Source: Septoria linicola
Lineage: Eukaryota > Ascomycota > Dothideomycetes > Mycosphaerellales > Mycosphaerellaceae
Reading direction: 5' to 3'
Length of the DNA: 64,000 nt
Assembly (NCBI GenBank): GCA_024114885.1
Contig: CP099419.1
Location: 930,001-994,000, forward strand
Within the stretch, counting starts at the first letter, position 1. The number at the start of each line of letters is the position of its first letter. The notes under the pieces were generated by a model. That model did no database searches, had not been told where the DNA came from, and worked only from the letters and a program-made list of their open reading frames with translations. The position numbers were made by a program, and so were the translations under genes. Positions 42,453 through 51,992 of this stretch are shown piece by piece.

Positions 42453-43089
42453 ATGCCCGACCTCCCTCATGGATGGCGGATGAGAAATTCCCAAGGCGAG
42501 AAAGTCGGTCCGCCTGTTGAAGAAGACGGCAACTACCAATTTTCTGGAGACGATGATGATCAAAGTGGAAGCAATGCTGGGAGCGAGCCTGATATTGAAT
42601 TGGCTGGACTGGATTTGAAGCCGGATTCTGAGGGATGGAATGATGTGGAAGACGATACGGAGGATGTCAGTATCAAGTGTTTGTTCTGCGAGGAAGTGTT
42701 TGGAGGGGCGAAGGGGATGAATGAGCATTCGACCAAAGTGCATGAGTTCGATTTGGCGAAGGTGCAGGGGCAGCATGGTATGTCGATTCGAGTGGAAGGA
42801 GAAGTTTCAATGCTGGGAATATCGTACTGACTAATTGGAAACTGTAGATCTGGACTTTTATTCCTCGATGAAGCTGGTGAATTATCTCCGAGCTGAAGTC
42901 AAGGCTGGCAAGACGAAACCGGATGTCAGTGATGCGAGTGCCTGGGCAGATGACAAGTATTTGCAACCTACGCTTGAGGACGATGCGCTGTTGTTCAACT
43001 TGGACGACATCGATGAACGTCCGGTGCCGGATGCGGATGCTACGAAGGAAGGAGCTGGCCAGTCGACTGACGCGGTTATGAGTCAGTGA
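42453..43089 (+). CDS. PRMT3-type N-terminal zinc-finger protein without methyltransferase domain (2 exons)
   Basis: Exons 42453-42777 and 42848-43089, with a 70-bp intron (GTATGT...CTGTAG), give 188 residues. An acidic leader is followed by a C2H2 finger (IKCLFCEEVFGGAKGMNEHS then VHEFDL) and the segment LDFYSSMKLVNYLRAEV and DDKYLQPTLEDDALLFNLDD. This is the order found at the N-terminus of protein arginine methyltransferase 3, which recognises the ribosomal protein uS5. In PRMT3 the SAM-binding domain comes next; here the frame stops at 43089 and no methyltransferase motif appears in the 440 bp that follow. It may be a stand-alone ribosome-binding adaptor or a truncated gene. The full enzyme may exist elsewhere. 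Confidence 0.8.
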
Positions 43090-43529
43090 AGGGCTCAGTG
43101 CTTGCGACCTTAGAGGTTCACTCGAGCTTGTCTCCATAGAAGCGGCCTTAGGAACGCTGTCGAAGTTCCAGCTCCGGAGCATGAGAAATATGGAGCGCCA
43201 CATAGAGCATCTTACAGCATGACCGGGGTGCGGAGTTGCAGGCTGCCTCAGCCCCGCAAATGGATGGCTGGAGGCGCCTCTTGCCTGACAGATGCCAGAG
43301 CAGACCACGAGAAGCCTCTCAAGCAGCGCATATCTGCAGTCAATACTGCTCTGCTAGTCCGTGGATGACCTAAAAGCACCGAGATATGGCGGTCGGTTTT
43401 GCTCATTCTAGACGCGCATTCCTCTGCAAGCGATTTTTAGCCCAGAGCATTTGCTCGCTTCATTGGGTTTCACATCTGTGCACACTTTCCGTTCACATCA
43501 TTCATGCCGATTCGATACATTATTGTACA
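43090..43529. other. Intergenic between convergent genes
   Basis: 440 bp with no PRMT domain, no clear coding frame and ordinary composition. Contains the 3' flanks of both neighbours. Confidence 0.5.
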
Positions 43530-44463
43530 CTACGCCCCCAACTCTCTCGGCTTCCCATCTCCCGCTGGTAGCTCAGCCGGCGATTCGCTCGGGAGCTCAA
43601 AACTCTGTACATGTGTAGGCCGCATCTTCTGCTCGTCTCTATAGCTCACCACACCATGCTCGTGATCGTAGTCGTGATCATGCGAATCGCTCAGCATAGG
43701 CATGCCCGGACTTGTCTGTCGGTCTCGTCTTGCTCGTCTCTTTGCTATCCTCATGCCGAAGAATACGCCCAGGCCTAGAAGCAGGAGTCCACCTACCGCA
43801 CCGCCAACTGCTGCGCCGATGGTAACGGAGTTGTCTTTGTGATCGTCGTTGTTTTTGTTGTTGTTGTTGGCGGTATCGGTTGATGTCGATGAGCTGTCGG
43901 CTGTAGCACTTGCTAGTGATGTGTTTGTGGTCCCTGTTGGCGCTCCTGTCGGAGTAGCTGTCGCTATCGCTGTCGATGAGATCTCGGAGGGTTGCAAATA
44001 GGTCAGGTTGAACGACCAGGACGTGAAGCCTTCGTCTGGCTCATCACAGCCAGGTTGATCTTGACATTGCCAGCCTCCCCACAAGAAGAAGTTCTCACCG
44101 TTCTTTAATTCTGCTGACATTGGGTCGACCTTCCAGGTGTAGGAGATGTTGCCTGCATTGTTGTTCTCTGTCGATTCTGCTCCCCATTAGTGCCTAGACT
44201 TTGGTGCTTGTATTCGATCTATCATACGTACGCCAGATAGCGCCGACATTCAATGGAAAGGTGCCGGCTCTGTTCTGCCACAATGTGATGTTGTATTCCG
44301 TGAGCTCAGTGTACCACTTCAGAGGACGATCTATGCCTATCGTCCATAGTATGTTCGCACCGCCAGCGGGGCCAGGATATTGCCAAGAATTCAGCTCGTT
44401 TACAACGGCCAGGGCGATGTTCGATGCGCAGGCAATGAAGCCTGCAGCGTGAAGGAGTTTCAT
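43530..44463 (-). CDS. Secreted/cell-surface type I membrane glycoprotein (2 exons)
   Basis: Exons 44232-44463 and 43530-44176, with a 55-bp intron, give 292 residues. A signal peptide (MKLLHAAGFIACASNIALAV) is followed by a domain of about 125 residues (NSWQYPGPAGGANILWTIGI, NITLWQN, ISYTWKVDP) that resembles the KRE9/KNH1-type N-terminal domain of fungal wall proteins. A Ser/Thr/Ala-rich stalk, likely O-glycosylated, leads to one transmembrane helix (VGGAVGGLLLLGLGVFFGM) and a basic stop-transfer RIAKRRARRDR. The cytosolic tail has a HDHDYDHEH cluster. This layout is like wall-stress sensors of the Wsc/Mid2 kind, but no WSC domain is present. Confidence 0.8.
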
Positions 44464-45378
44464 GCTCTGGATCGTTGTAGCAAAAGTGAGGAACGAAAGA
44501 AACAGCGCCCGAAGGGCGATTCAGTATTCAGCCTCGAACTTATGTGCGATGGCGGGACCGATCAACGTGCTCTAAGGACGCACAACAGCAGGCGGGGCGC
44601 CAGGAACGGTCTAGCAGTCCAGTAGAGCGGGTTAGCCAATATGCATCCTCCGACAACTTTGCCAATGATAGCTGTTCGCTTCGCGCGCTGCATCCTTCGC
44701 GCGTGCGAACGGCAAGCATAGTTGTCATTGAATAGTGGACAACATGCACAGCCATGCGACGCAGCATCTGCAGGCCAAGGAGATCGTTACTTGTATAGCG
44801 AGACTAGGTCGTGTATTTTTGTCGATGCTGTCATTGCATGCAGTGGTGATTGCAGCATATCCGCGGAATGAGTTGAAGTGAAGTACCGATGAAATAAGCA
44901 CTTTGGGTCAAATTGGACCTACCAGAGCCTGAGCGGCGGCTGTGAAGAGCCCGAATGACGGCTCTTGAGAGTGCCAGCGCTCGACACGCATCTGCGTCAG
45001 ACATAGTTCAATTTCATAGCTCATCACTCCATCTGGCTATGCTGTCTGCCACAATGGTAGGACGCAGAACAGTCAGCACATCAGGAAGGTCCCCCTTATC
45101 TTGAAGTCGCATCATGTCATGCCATCTATGTATGGATGCCAACCGTGGTGCGCTTGTCGAAATGCAGGCGGATCTCAGGGATTCTCACGTGCGCGTACTG
45201 TAATGATCGACAACGTGCATTTGTTGGATAATCCGAGTCTGGGCAGGAGAAAGGCTGACGACAGAACACGCACCACATTGATATATACCCAGCAGTTAAT
45301 CTACTACCAGTCCCCACTCGCTCGCTGGCTCCCACATTCATTCTTTTGGTAGTGCAGCAGTGACATGCTCGCATCACG
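44464..45378. promoter_or_regulatory. Long divergent intergenic region (glycoprotein / GT25)
   Basis: 915 bp between divergent starts with no gene I can support. Short frames occur on both strands but lack domains. An AT-rich stretch (TTGATATATACC) lies at about 45278-45290, some 90 bp before the GT25 start, and could be a TATA-like element. Confidence 0.4.
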
Positions 45379-46575
45379 ATGCCCTCTCAGCGGCTGAAGC
45401 TGCCCTTGATCCTCGCGGCAGTCGCTCTCCTTCTCGTCTCATTAATCCGATACCAGCAACAATCCGACGCCGCAGGACGACTGGCCTCGCTTCTCGCAGC
45501 GCCGTACCGCGTCATTCCCAGCAACAGCGTCGAGACACCCGCCAACGCGACTCTCGGCTTCGGAGCAGTTTATGTCGTCTCAGGCCCCGAATCTCCTCGC
45601 AAACAACCACTCCTCGAAGCTGCCGCGGTCTCTGAAATCGACCTGACGATCCCGGCGCAAACAGCATGGACCGAGGAAGATGTCGCCAGCTTCCAAATTG
45701 AGGATCGCGAGAACTCGAAGATTAAGTCTGGCAGTATTAAAGCCTGGCTGAGCCATCATCTGGTGCTACGCGACTTTCTCGCGTCTGGTAAAGAGACGGC
45801 ATTGATATTGGAGGATGATGTCGATTGGGATATTCGATTACGGACACAGCAAGTTCCCATCTCGCAGCGAGCAACACGAACACTGCTCAACAGCACGGGA
45901 CGAAACGAAGCACGATACCCCTGGGGCTCGCCAGCTTCATGGGAAGTCCTATGGCTAGGCCACTGCGGCGACTACTTCGGAGCTCTAGGCGACGGAGTAG
46001 GCGTAGGCCACCACCACCCCCAGAACCTGAAGAAGACACAGCACATCCTGGCCGAAGACAAGACCATGCTCTGGCACACCGACCTCCACCCTTTCACCGC
46101 TTCGCTCCTGACTGCGTTTAATGTACCCGAGCAGGCGCGAGTCATCCACCGCTCACAATGGCCGCTTTGCACATTCGGCTACGCTGTGACTCGAGAATCT
46201 GCTCGCCGAATCCTCTACGAGATCGCGCCAGCAAAAGAAGATCCCGTTACACCCATGACAGCATATGACGCCGCGATGCTGACAGGCTGTCGAGATGGAC
46301 CGCTCGTCTGCTATACTATTCAGCCCGAGCTATTTCACCACATGGAAGGCGCGAGCCTGATAGCCATCGCAGAAGAGAAGGAGCGCGTGATTCACAGACC
46401 GCCTGTAGACGCCGCTGGTCTCGAGCAAGCCAAATTCCGCGGCGAAACCTCAAACATCAATTGCGGATTCTGGAGCGGGGAGTTCTACTTCGAGGGCGAC
46501 GAGCAGAAATTGCGACATCTACGACAGAAAGTGGGTAGGGAAGGACAGTGCCTCAAGGCGAAATACAGCTCTTGA
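45379..46575 (+). CDS. Glycosyltransferase family 25-type protein, type II membrane
   Basis: A 398-residue single-exon protein. One N-terminal membrane anchor (LPLILAAVALLLVSLI) at residues 8-23 points to the Golgi lumen. The GT25 (LPS biosynthesis-type) features are KSGSIKAWLSHHLVLRDFL, the metal-binding ALILEDDVDWD (EDD near residue 147) and the later CTFGYAVTRESARRIL, which binds the sugar nucleotide region in relatives. C-terminal INCGFWSGEFYF is also typical. Fungal GT25 members are putative galactosyltransferases, but the acceptor is unknown. It runs tail-to-tail with the DUF3405 gene, 132 bp apart. Confidence 0.88.
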   Translation: MPSQRLKLPLILAAVALLLVSLIRYQQQSDAAGRLASLLAAPYRVIPSNSVETPANATLGFGAVYVVSGPESPRKQPLLEAAAVSEIDLTIPAQTAWTEEDVASFQIEDRENSKIKSGSIKAWLSHHLVLRDFLASGKETALILEDDVDWDIRLRTQQVPISQRATRTLLNSTGRNEARYPWGSPASWEVLWLGHCGDYFGALGDGVGVGHHHPQNLKKTQHILAEDKTMLWHTDLHPFTASLLTAFNVPEQARVIHRSQWPLCTFGYAVTRESARRILYEIAPAKEDPVTPMTAYDAAMLTGCRDGPLVCYTIQPELFHHMEGASLIAIAEEKERVIHRPPVDAAGLEQAKFRGETSNINCGFWSGEFYFEGDEQKLRHLRQKVGREGQCLKAKYSS

Positions 46576-46707
46576 GATGAAAGGACAAGCAAGTTAGTTG
46601 CTTGCTTGCCAAGTTCTTTGTGATTTTGTCTATATGTACAAAAGGCAGGGAGAAACAACCATTCAACAATTGCTATGCTACAGAAAGACAGACACGAACG
46701 CCGGCGC

Positions 46708-49179
46708 TCATGGTGGTGCAGGAGGCGGAGGAGGCACCTCCGCACCCTCGAAAGTCTTCTTCACGGGATGCATGAGCATGGCTGGGAGGCACATGCGTCC
46801 ATACCCGCCGACACGGAGCGTGTTGACAGGTTCTCCCCAATGGTGACCTGCAACCTGCGATGCGGGATCCCGAGGAACCTCGACATCGACACCAGTGTCC
46901 TCAAACGACCTCCCGCCGATCCCTTCGAATGGCGACCCAGCAGCATCATTGCTTGCCCAGCCCAGCCATCGTCGATACAGGTTCTTGGGGAATGTGGAAT
47001 CAAAATACCACGACCAGCTGCCAAAGTTGTGCTCACGGTCATGCGCGTAAACACTATCTTTGCCCTGACTCCAACCCGCAAGCTTGCCATCATCGGCATT
47101 GAATATCGCATCCGCGTACCACGCTGGCCATTTCCGATTCGACCAGATGGGATGAGGCGAATACACTGCTTTCAACCCGTGGTGCAGGGCTACTGTCGCT
47201 GGCCACATCTCCGCTTGCATGTTCCGGCCTGCTTCGTTTTCGAGATGCATGGCATAGAGCATACGCCTGCTGAAGCGCGAGACGGTGTTGATGTAGACGC
47301 GGCGGGGGATGTTGATGAATTCCGGGTGGGTGAAGTGGACGTCGCCGCCATCTTCGGGTGTGAAGTGTGGCCGGACGCCAGGTACGAAGTTCCAGATCTT
47401 GTCTCTGTAGTCCCATAATGTATTTCGTGGATCCCACATGGGTAGTAAGGTGATGAGATCTGCTTCTTCGCCTACGCCCCATGTGAAGTCGTCGTGTTCG
47501 TTGTCTGTTGGTGGATGGGGTCCGATGGGTTTTTGGTCGGCGGAGTATGGATGTGGGCCCCAGATAGGTTCAACACCAGAGGCGAGAATGGTACTGTCTG
47601 TATCGTTGAGCCATTCCGCATAACTTCCGTGCGCAGATGGGATGTAGTATCGCTGATTTCTCTCCCACATGTGCTTCCTCGGGTACTCTTTCGCAAACTT
47701 GGCCATCGATTCCAGAAAAGCGTAGTGGTTTCCTGTATATCGCACATCCATTTCCCAGTTCCAGATGTACTCGAACTCTGCATGCTGCTTGCTGAACCAT
47801 TGCAGCGGCATGAACTGACTCCAGTAGACTTGCCAGTCTCCAACCTTGGGGTACCATTGTTCGAGGACGGTCTCGCTCCAGAGGACGGTCATGTTTTGGA
47901 ATTCGTGAGGAACATTCTTATCGAGGATTTCTTGGTAGACTGCTTTGTCGTTGTAGAAATCGGCGCTTTGGTTTTTGACGTTGAGGAACAGGAAGACTTG
48001 GTACTCCCCACCTGAAAGCAGCGAAGTCTCTGTCACCAGAGCACGGAAGGATTGCAGGTCGTTCTCCGTGAAGTCGTAGCCTTCCCATGTTCGGAGGAGG
48101 ATCGCGGTTCGAGGATGGAAGCTCTGCTTGTTTTTGAGCCCGTATCGCGGGTCTGTTCCAGCACCACCTGAGTCATGGTCTGCAGACTTGTAGCGCCATT
48201 GGTTGGCGTTCTGACACTCGTCCTGTAGTGAGCCCCAGTCGACTTCATTCCATGTTGGATTTCTGAGAGGCTGTTGCCAGTCTTCAATAGTGACCTGCTC
48301 AGCTGGTGGCCGAATGCCGTAAGGTCCATACCGATTGTAGCGATCGAAGCAGAGGGTGAGATTGACACCTGTCGCATTTGCGTCACCGATGAAAGGGGCC
48401 GGGAAGTTCGCGGGAGTTGTGGTATACGCCCTCATCAGGTCTTGGTCATTCTGCCCCAGTACTGTCCCTCGTGGCCCTTTGCATGCAAAATACGTGCCTT
48501 GCCACTTCCTCTTCCAGCTGTTACTGTTGTAGTCTGGGTAGGGATGATATCGAGTCGCCCGGTGGCCAGTCTTTCCCAAGGCTCGGACGCCATTCTCGGC
48601 GTAGTAGCCCGTCTCCCATTCAAACTGCTCCCACTTGTTGGGATCGTAATCTTTGTCCTTGTAGTCGTCGTATGGTGGCCAGTGATTTCCCCTCCCATGT
48701 TTCGGGGCAGACCATGGTTTGATCAGGTGTTGGACCTTCGCCTTGGTTGCTTCGTGGCTAGGATTGGTGGCTTGCACTCTCGGCGATTTGCTCGTAGAGG
48801 AAGGGAGCTCGACCACCTGTGCTGCTGCCTCGTTCACCTCGAGCGCCGTGTCCTCCACCAGCGCATTGGGCTGTGCATTGGGCTCCTGAGCCTCATCCTG
48901 GCCCCTTTGTGGTTGTGACTCCTGCTGGACCTCGATATCACCTCCTCCCACTACTGCCTGCGGAGGCTCATGGTGTGTGAGTTTCTGATAGGCGTCGTCA
49001 AGCGCTCCCTGCACAGGCGCTGGAGCGTGCGGAGTGCCTGGTTGAAAGGTGCCTGCAATCGAGCTCGGGGTTTGGCTTTGGGAATAGATGTCGTGGTATC
49101 GGAGAAGAAGAATGGCACAAGTGACAGTGAGGGCTACAAGCCAAAATCGCCTGCGATATAATGAAAGCCAGAGCATCAA
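46708..49179 (-). CDS. DUF3405 family Golgi-type membrane protein
   Basis: An 823-residue single-exon protein. A short cytosolic start with one signal-anchor helix (FWLVALTVTCAILLL, about residues 12-26) is followed by a Pro/Gln/Glu-rich stem. The large C-terminal domain holds RTAILLRTWEGYDFTENDLQ, YQVFLFLNVKNQS, WNWEMDVRYTGNHY and NIPRRVYINTVSRFSRRML, which is the DUF3405 pattern. DUF3405 proteins are fungal and thought to be glycosyltransferase-like; WEMDVR could be a metal-binding acidic motif. This is family knowledge plus inference; no activity is shown. Next to a GT25 gene, it may act in the same glycan pathway. The start could be either of two adjacent Met codons. Confidence 0.85.
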   Translation of the reverse strand: MMLWLSLYRRRFWLVALTVTCAILLLRYHDIYSQSQTPSSIAGTFQPGTPHAPAPVQGALDDAYQKLTHHEPPQAVVGGGDIEVQQESQPQRGQDEAQEPNAQPNALVEDTALEVNEAAAQVVELPSSTSKSPRVQATNPSHEATKAKVQHLIKPWSAPKHGRGNHWPPYDDYKDKDYDPNKWEQFEWETGYYAENGVRALGKTGHRATRYHPYPDYNSNSWKRKWQGTYFACKGPRGTVLGQNDQDLMRAYTTTPANFPAPFIGDANATGVNLTLCFDRYNRYGPYGIRPPAEQVTIEDWQQPLRNPTWNEVDWGSLQDECQNANQWRYKSADHDSGGAGTDPRYGLKNKQSFHPRTAILLRTWEGYDFTENDLQSFRALVTETSLLSGGEYQVFLFLNVKNQSADFYNDKAVYQEILDKNVPHEFQNMTVLWSETVLEQWYPKVGDWQVYWSQFMPLQWFSKQHAEFEYIWNWEMDVRYTGNHYAFLESMAKFAKEYPRKHMWERNQRYYIPSAHGSYAEWLNDTDSTILASGVEPIWGPHPYSADQKPIGPHPPTDNEHDDFTWGVGEEADLITLLPMWDPRNTLWDYRDKIWNFVPGVRPHFTPEDGGDVHFTHPEFINIPRRVYINTVSRFSRRMLYAMHLENEAGRNMQAEMWPATVALHHGLKAVYSPHPIWSNRKWPAWYADAIFNADDGKLAGWSQGKDSVYAHDREHNFGSWSWYFDSTFPKNLYRRWLGWASNDAAGSPFEGIGGRSFEDTGVDVEVPRDPASQVAGHHWGEPVNTLRVGGYGRMCLPAMLMHPVKKTFEGAEVPPPPPAPP

Positions 49180-50294
49180 GGGCGACAGCGTGTTGTCAGC
49201 GTACTACGAACACATTATTTCCACACCTCGTATACTTTGCTTCACGACCAAGGGTCATGCCACGCGGCGCGGCATCTTCGTCTCCTGATTAGCCACTTAT
49301 AGCGTGTTTGGCTCATGATCGCACGTGCCGACGCGTTGTCACTTTAGCATCACTTTGGCCGCCTTTGACTGCATTGATGAGCTTGACTTTTGATACCTAT
49401 CGCACATGTACAGAAGAAGTGATGTATGGATAGACTGCAGTGCATAGATGAGGCGATGGCACATTCACATGTGCGCGTTATGAACGAGCCGAGCAATGTC
49501 GCAAGCACCACTGCTGCAGCCGCCGACGAGAGAGTAGCATGCGAAAAGAATGTGAAGTGTTTCTCGATGTGTGCTGAGAAACACTAGGGAAGGTGTGCGA
49601 GAAGCATTGCAGACAAGAGTTCGACTCGCAGACTGCCCCGCTGCGTGCTTTTCCATGCATCCTGTCCGGCTGAGGCAAGCTGTACAGACATGTCAAGGAT
49701 CCTCAATGCTGCAAAATGTCGAGCTATCGCTATAGTGTGATTTCTGCTTCTAGCTCGCCAATCAGGATTCCCAGGACGATAGGAATCTCGCTATAGGATT
49801 TGAAGCGAAACCATTGAGCAAAGGTGCAGGGCTTTCTTCATTCTCGAACAACACGGCTTTGAACTCGGCAGGGTGTTCGACGTAGTGTTGATTGACTCGT
49901 ACAGAGATAGCTCAACTGGGTACGCCTGTCTCAGTCCGGCAATGTGATCTGTGAAAGGTGCTTGTCATTGTGGTCCAAGTCTCCAGCGATCTGATCAAGC
50001 TTGATTAGCTGTGCTATCAGGAAGGTACATTGATGGACGTGAAGAAGCTTTGGCGACCTAAGCTGTGTATGCGATAACAAATTAGTACAGCTGAGCTCCT
50101 TCACATCTAACAACGCAGAGGGAAAGAAGAAGCGTGAAGTTGTGTCGGACGAAACAGAAGAGTCGTGATGACAAGGCTTGGCACGATCGGAGCTTTCCGC
50201 GTTGGAAGGAGCGAACGTCAAGCTTCGAGCATTGCTTTGCAGCAGCAGCACGAAGACCAACAATCCACTCACTCCGCTCTCCACCACCACCGCC
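49180..50294. promoter_or_regulatory. Intergenic region between DUF3405 gene and COX4
   Basis: About 1.1 kb with promoters of both divergent genes. A minus-strand frame at 49931-50497 overlaps the first COX4 exons antisense and has no domain. No RNA gene recognised. Confidence 0.4.
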
Positions 50295-51084
50295 ATGTTT
50301 CTACGCCGCGCAGCTCCCGCGCTCGCCAAGCGCGCTGTGTTCCGACCAGCTGCAACGCGCTCCTTCGCCCTGTCCGCCCGCCAACGTACGCCCATCCGCC
50401 CAATGGCTTTCCCGAAAAACGCCGATGTAATGCGAGCAGTCACTAACATAGAGCAGGAAGCGACCGCGACCCCAAAATTGGCGAGTCGAGTGGTCACCTG
50501 AAGAAGTTTGAAGGTGAGGAGATTTGCGAGGTGGCTGGAGGATAAAGATCAGAGGGCAAGTGCTGATGCGCGGACACAGAGATCAAGGATGAGCACGACC
50601 TGCTCCCACCCGGAGCCCAGCCGGGTACGATGCCCACCGATCTCGAGCAGTCGACTGGTCTGGAGCGTCTGGAGATTCTCGGAAAGATGCAGGGCATCGA
50701 TATCTTCGACATGCGTCCACTTGATGCTAGCCGAAAAGGTGAGATGGCTGTCTTCAGCAGGAAAGGGAAAGCACGGTGATCTGACAGTAGGCAGGCACGC
50801 TCGAGGACCCAATCACCGTCAAGTCGTTCGGAGACGAGCAATATGTCGGATGCACCGGTTGCCCAGCAGACTCTCACGTTGTGATCTGGCTCGTAACTTC
50901 CCGCGATCGCCCCGTCGAGCGCTGCCCAGAGTGCGGTAGTGTCTACAAGCTCGAATATGTTGGTCCTCAGGATGACGGCCACGGACACGGACACGACCAC
51001 GGCCACGCTGACACTGATGGCTCGCACAACTTCGAGGGTGAGCCACAAACCATGGCCGATTACATCAAGCCAGAGTACAGATAA
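50295..51084 (+). CDS. COX4: Cytochrome c oxidase subunit IV (COX4; mammalian Vb type), mitochondrial
   Basis: Exons 50295-50385, 50457-50513, 50580-50738 and 50795-51084, with introns of 71, 66 and 56 bp, give 198 residues in frame. The N-terminus (MFLRRAAPALAKRAVFRPAA) is an Arg-rich mitochondrial presequence. The mature part has DEHDLLPPGAQPGTMPTDLE and STGLERLEILGKMQGIDIFD, as in fungal COX4 proteins. The zinc site is visible as CTGCPADSH and ERCPECGSVYKL. Exon 2 is only 57 bp. Near the C-terminus lies a His/Asp/Gly-rich stretch (GHGHGHDHGHADTDG) also seen in some fungal orthologues. The protein is a nuclear-encoded subunit of respiratory complex IV. Confidence 0.93.
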
Positions 51085-51992
51085 ATACACATGGGGCGCA
51101 TGATGGTTGAGATGAAGCAGAGGCGAGTGTGCGGCAGTTGTGCTGAGCAGAGCAGCAGTGTTGTAACATGTCGTGTGGATAGCTGCATCGAATGCTAGAC
51201 TTACAGAAGAAGTCCTTGTGACGTTCCAGGCTACGAGAAAGACGCGATGGTCACTAGGAGAAGGCGGTCCGTGGCGGATGTGTCTCTGACATCTGAGTAA
51301 CTCTGTCCAAGCGCATTGCACGCTTTGAGCTGGAGAATCCAGCATTCTACGGATCAGGTGAGTACACTTAAACCAGCCGATCATCATGACGCCTGGTACA
51401 CAGTGACCGCCACTGATGAAGGATCTCGGTCGCAAAATGAACAGACAGGGTATGATGTCTAAGGTCTCGCTGAATGCTACCACGCTGAAGTCCTGCCACT
51501 AACATATCGGAACTGGATCAGGGCTCTCAGAGCCGGTGGCTTCTAAACCTGCTGCACAGGTCGCTCCATGCCACCTCACCACCCAAAGATTGCACCGAAT
51601 CAGCGACAAGATGACATCTCAACGCCAGCTTCACATCGCGTCAGATCGTACATCAAGATCTTGACAACGGCAGATTCCATGAACTAAACCCGTGCAATCG
51701 AGAATATATAATATGGCTCGCAGATCAATCAAAGCTCGCAAAGCCGAATGCGTACCTGCATGCTTATTTTAATGCCACCTTAAAGCCGATGAGCTGCCAT
51801 TCCCGGCGTCTGTTTGAGATGGTCCACAAGTCACTCCGCACAAGCTCTAGATCTACCGAGGTGGAGCGAGTCGCTGAAGGAGCATCGCAAACGTCACATG
51901 GCGCATGCCATAACAAATATTTACTACTAATTAACACTTGAACAAAGTGTCATCCATCATGTAGCATCGATTGTCGAGACCGGACCACCAAG
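51085..51992. promoter_or_regulatory. Intergenic region before the monooxygenase gene
   Basis: About 0.9 kb. A TATA-like AATATATAATATG at about 51702-51714 and an AT-rich AAATATTTACTACTAATTAAC at about 51917-51937 lie upstream of the BVMO start. No gene recognised. Confidence 0.4.

Noticed and set aside
49931..50497. 188-codon minus-strand frame
   Set aside because: Overlaps the first COX4 exons antisense and looks like chance.
50494..51483. 329-codon minus-strand frame
   Set aside because: It lies antisense to the spliced COX4 exons, whose product is clearly recognised. The frame has no domain.
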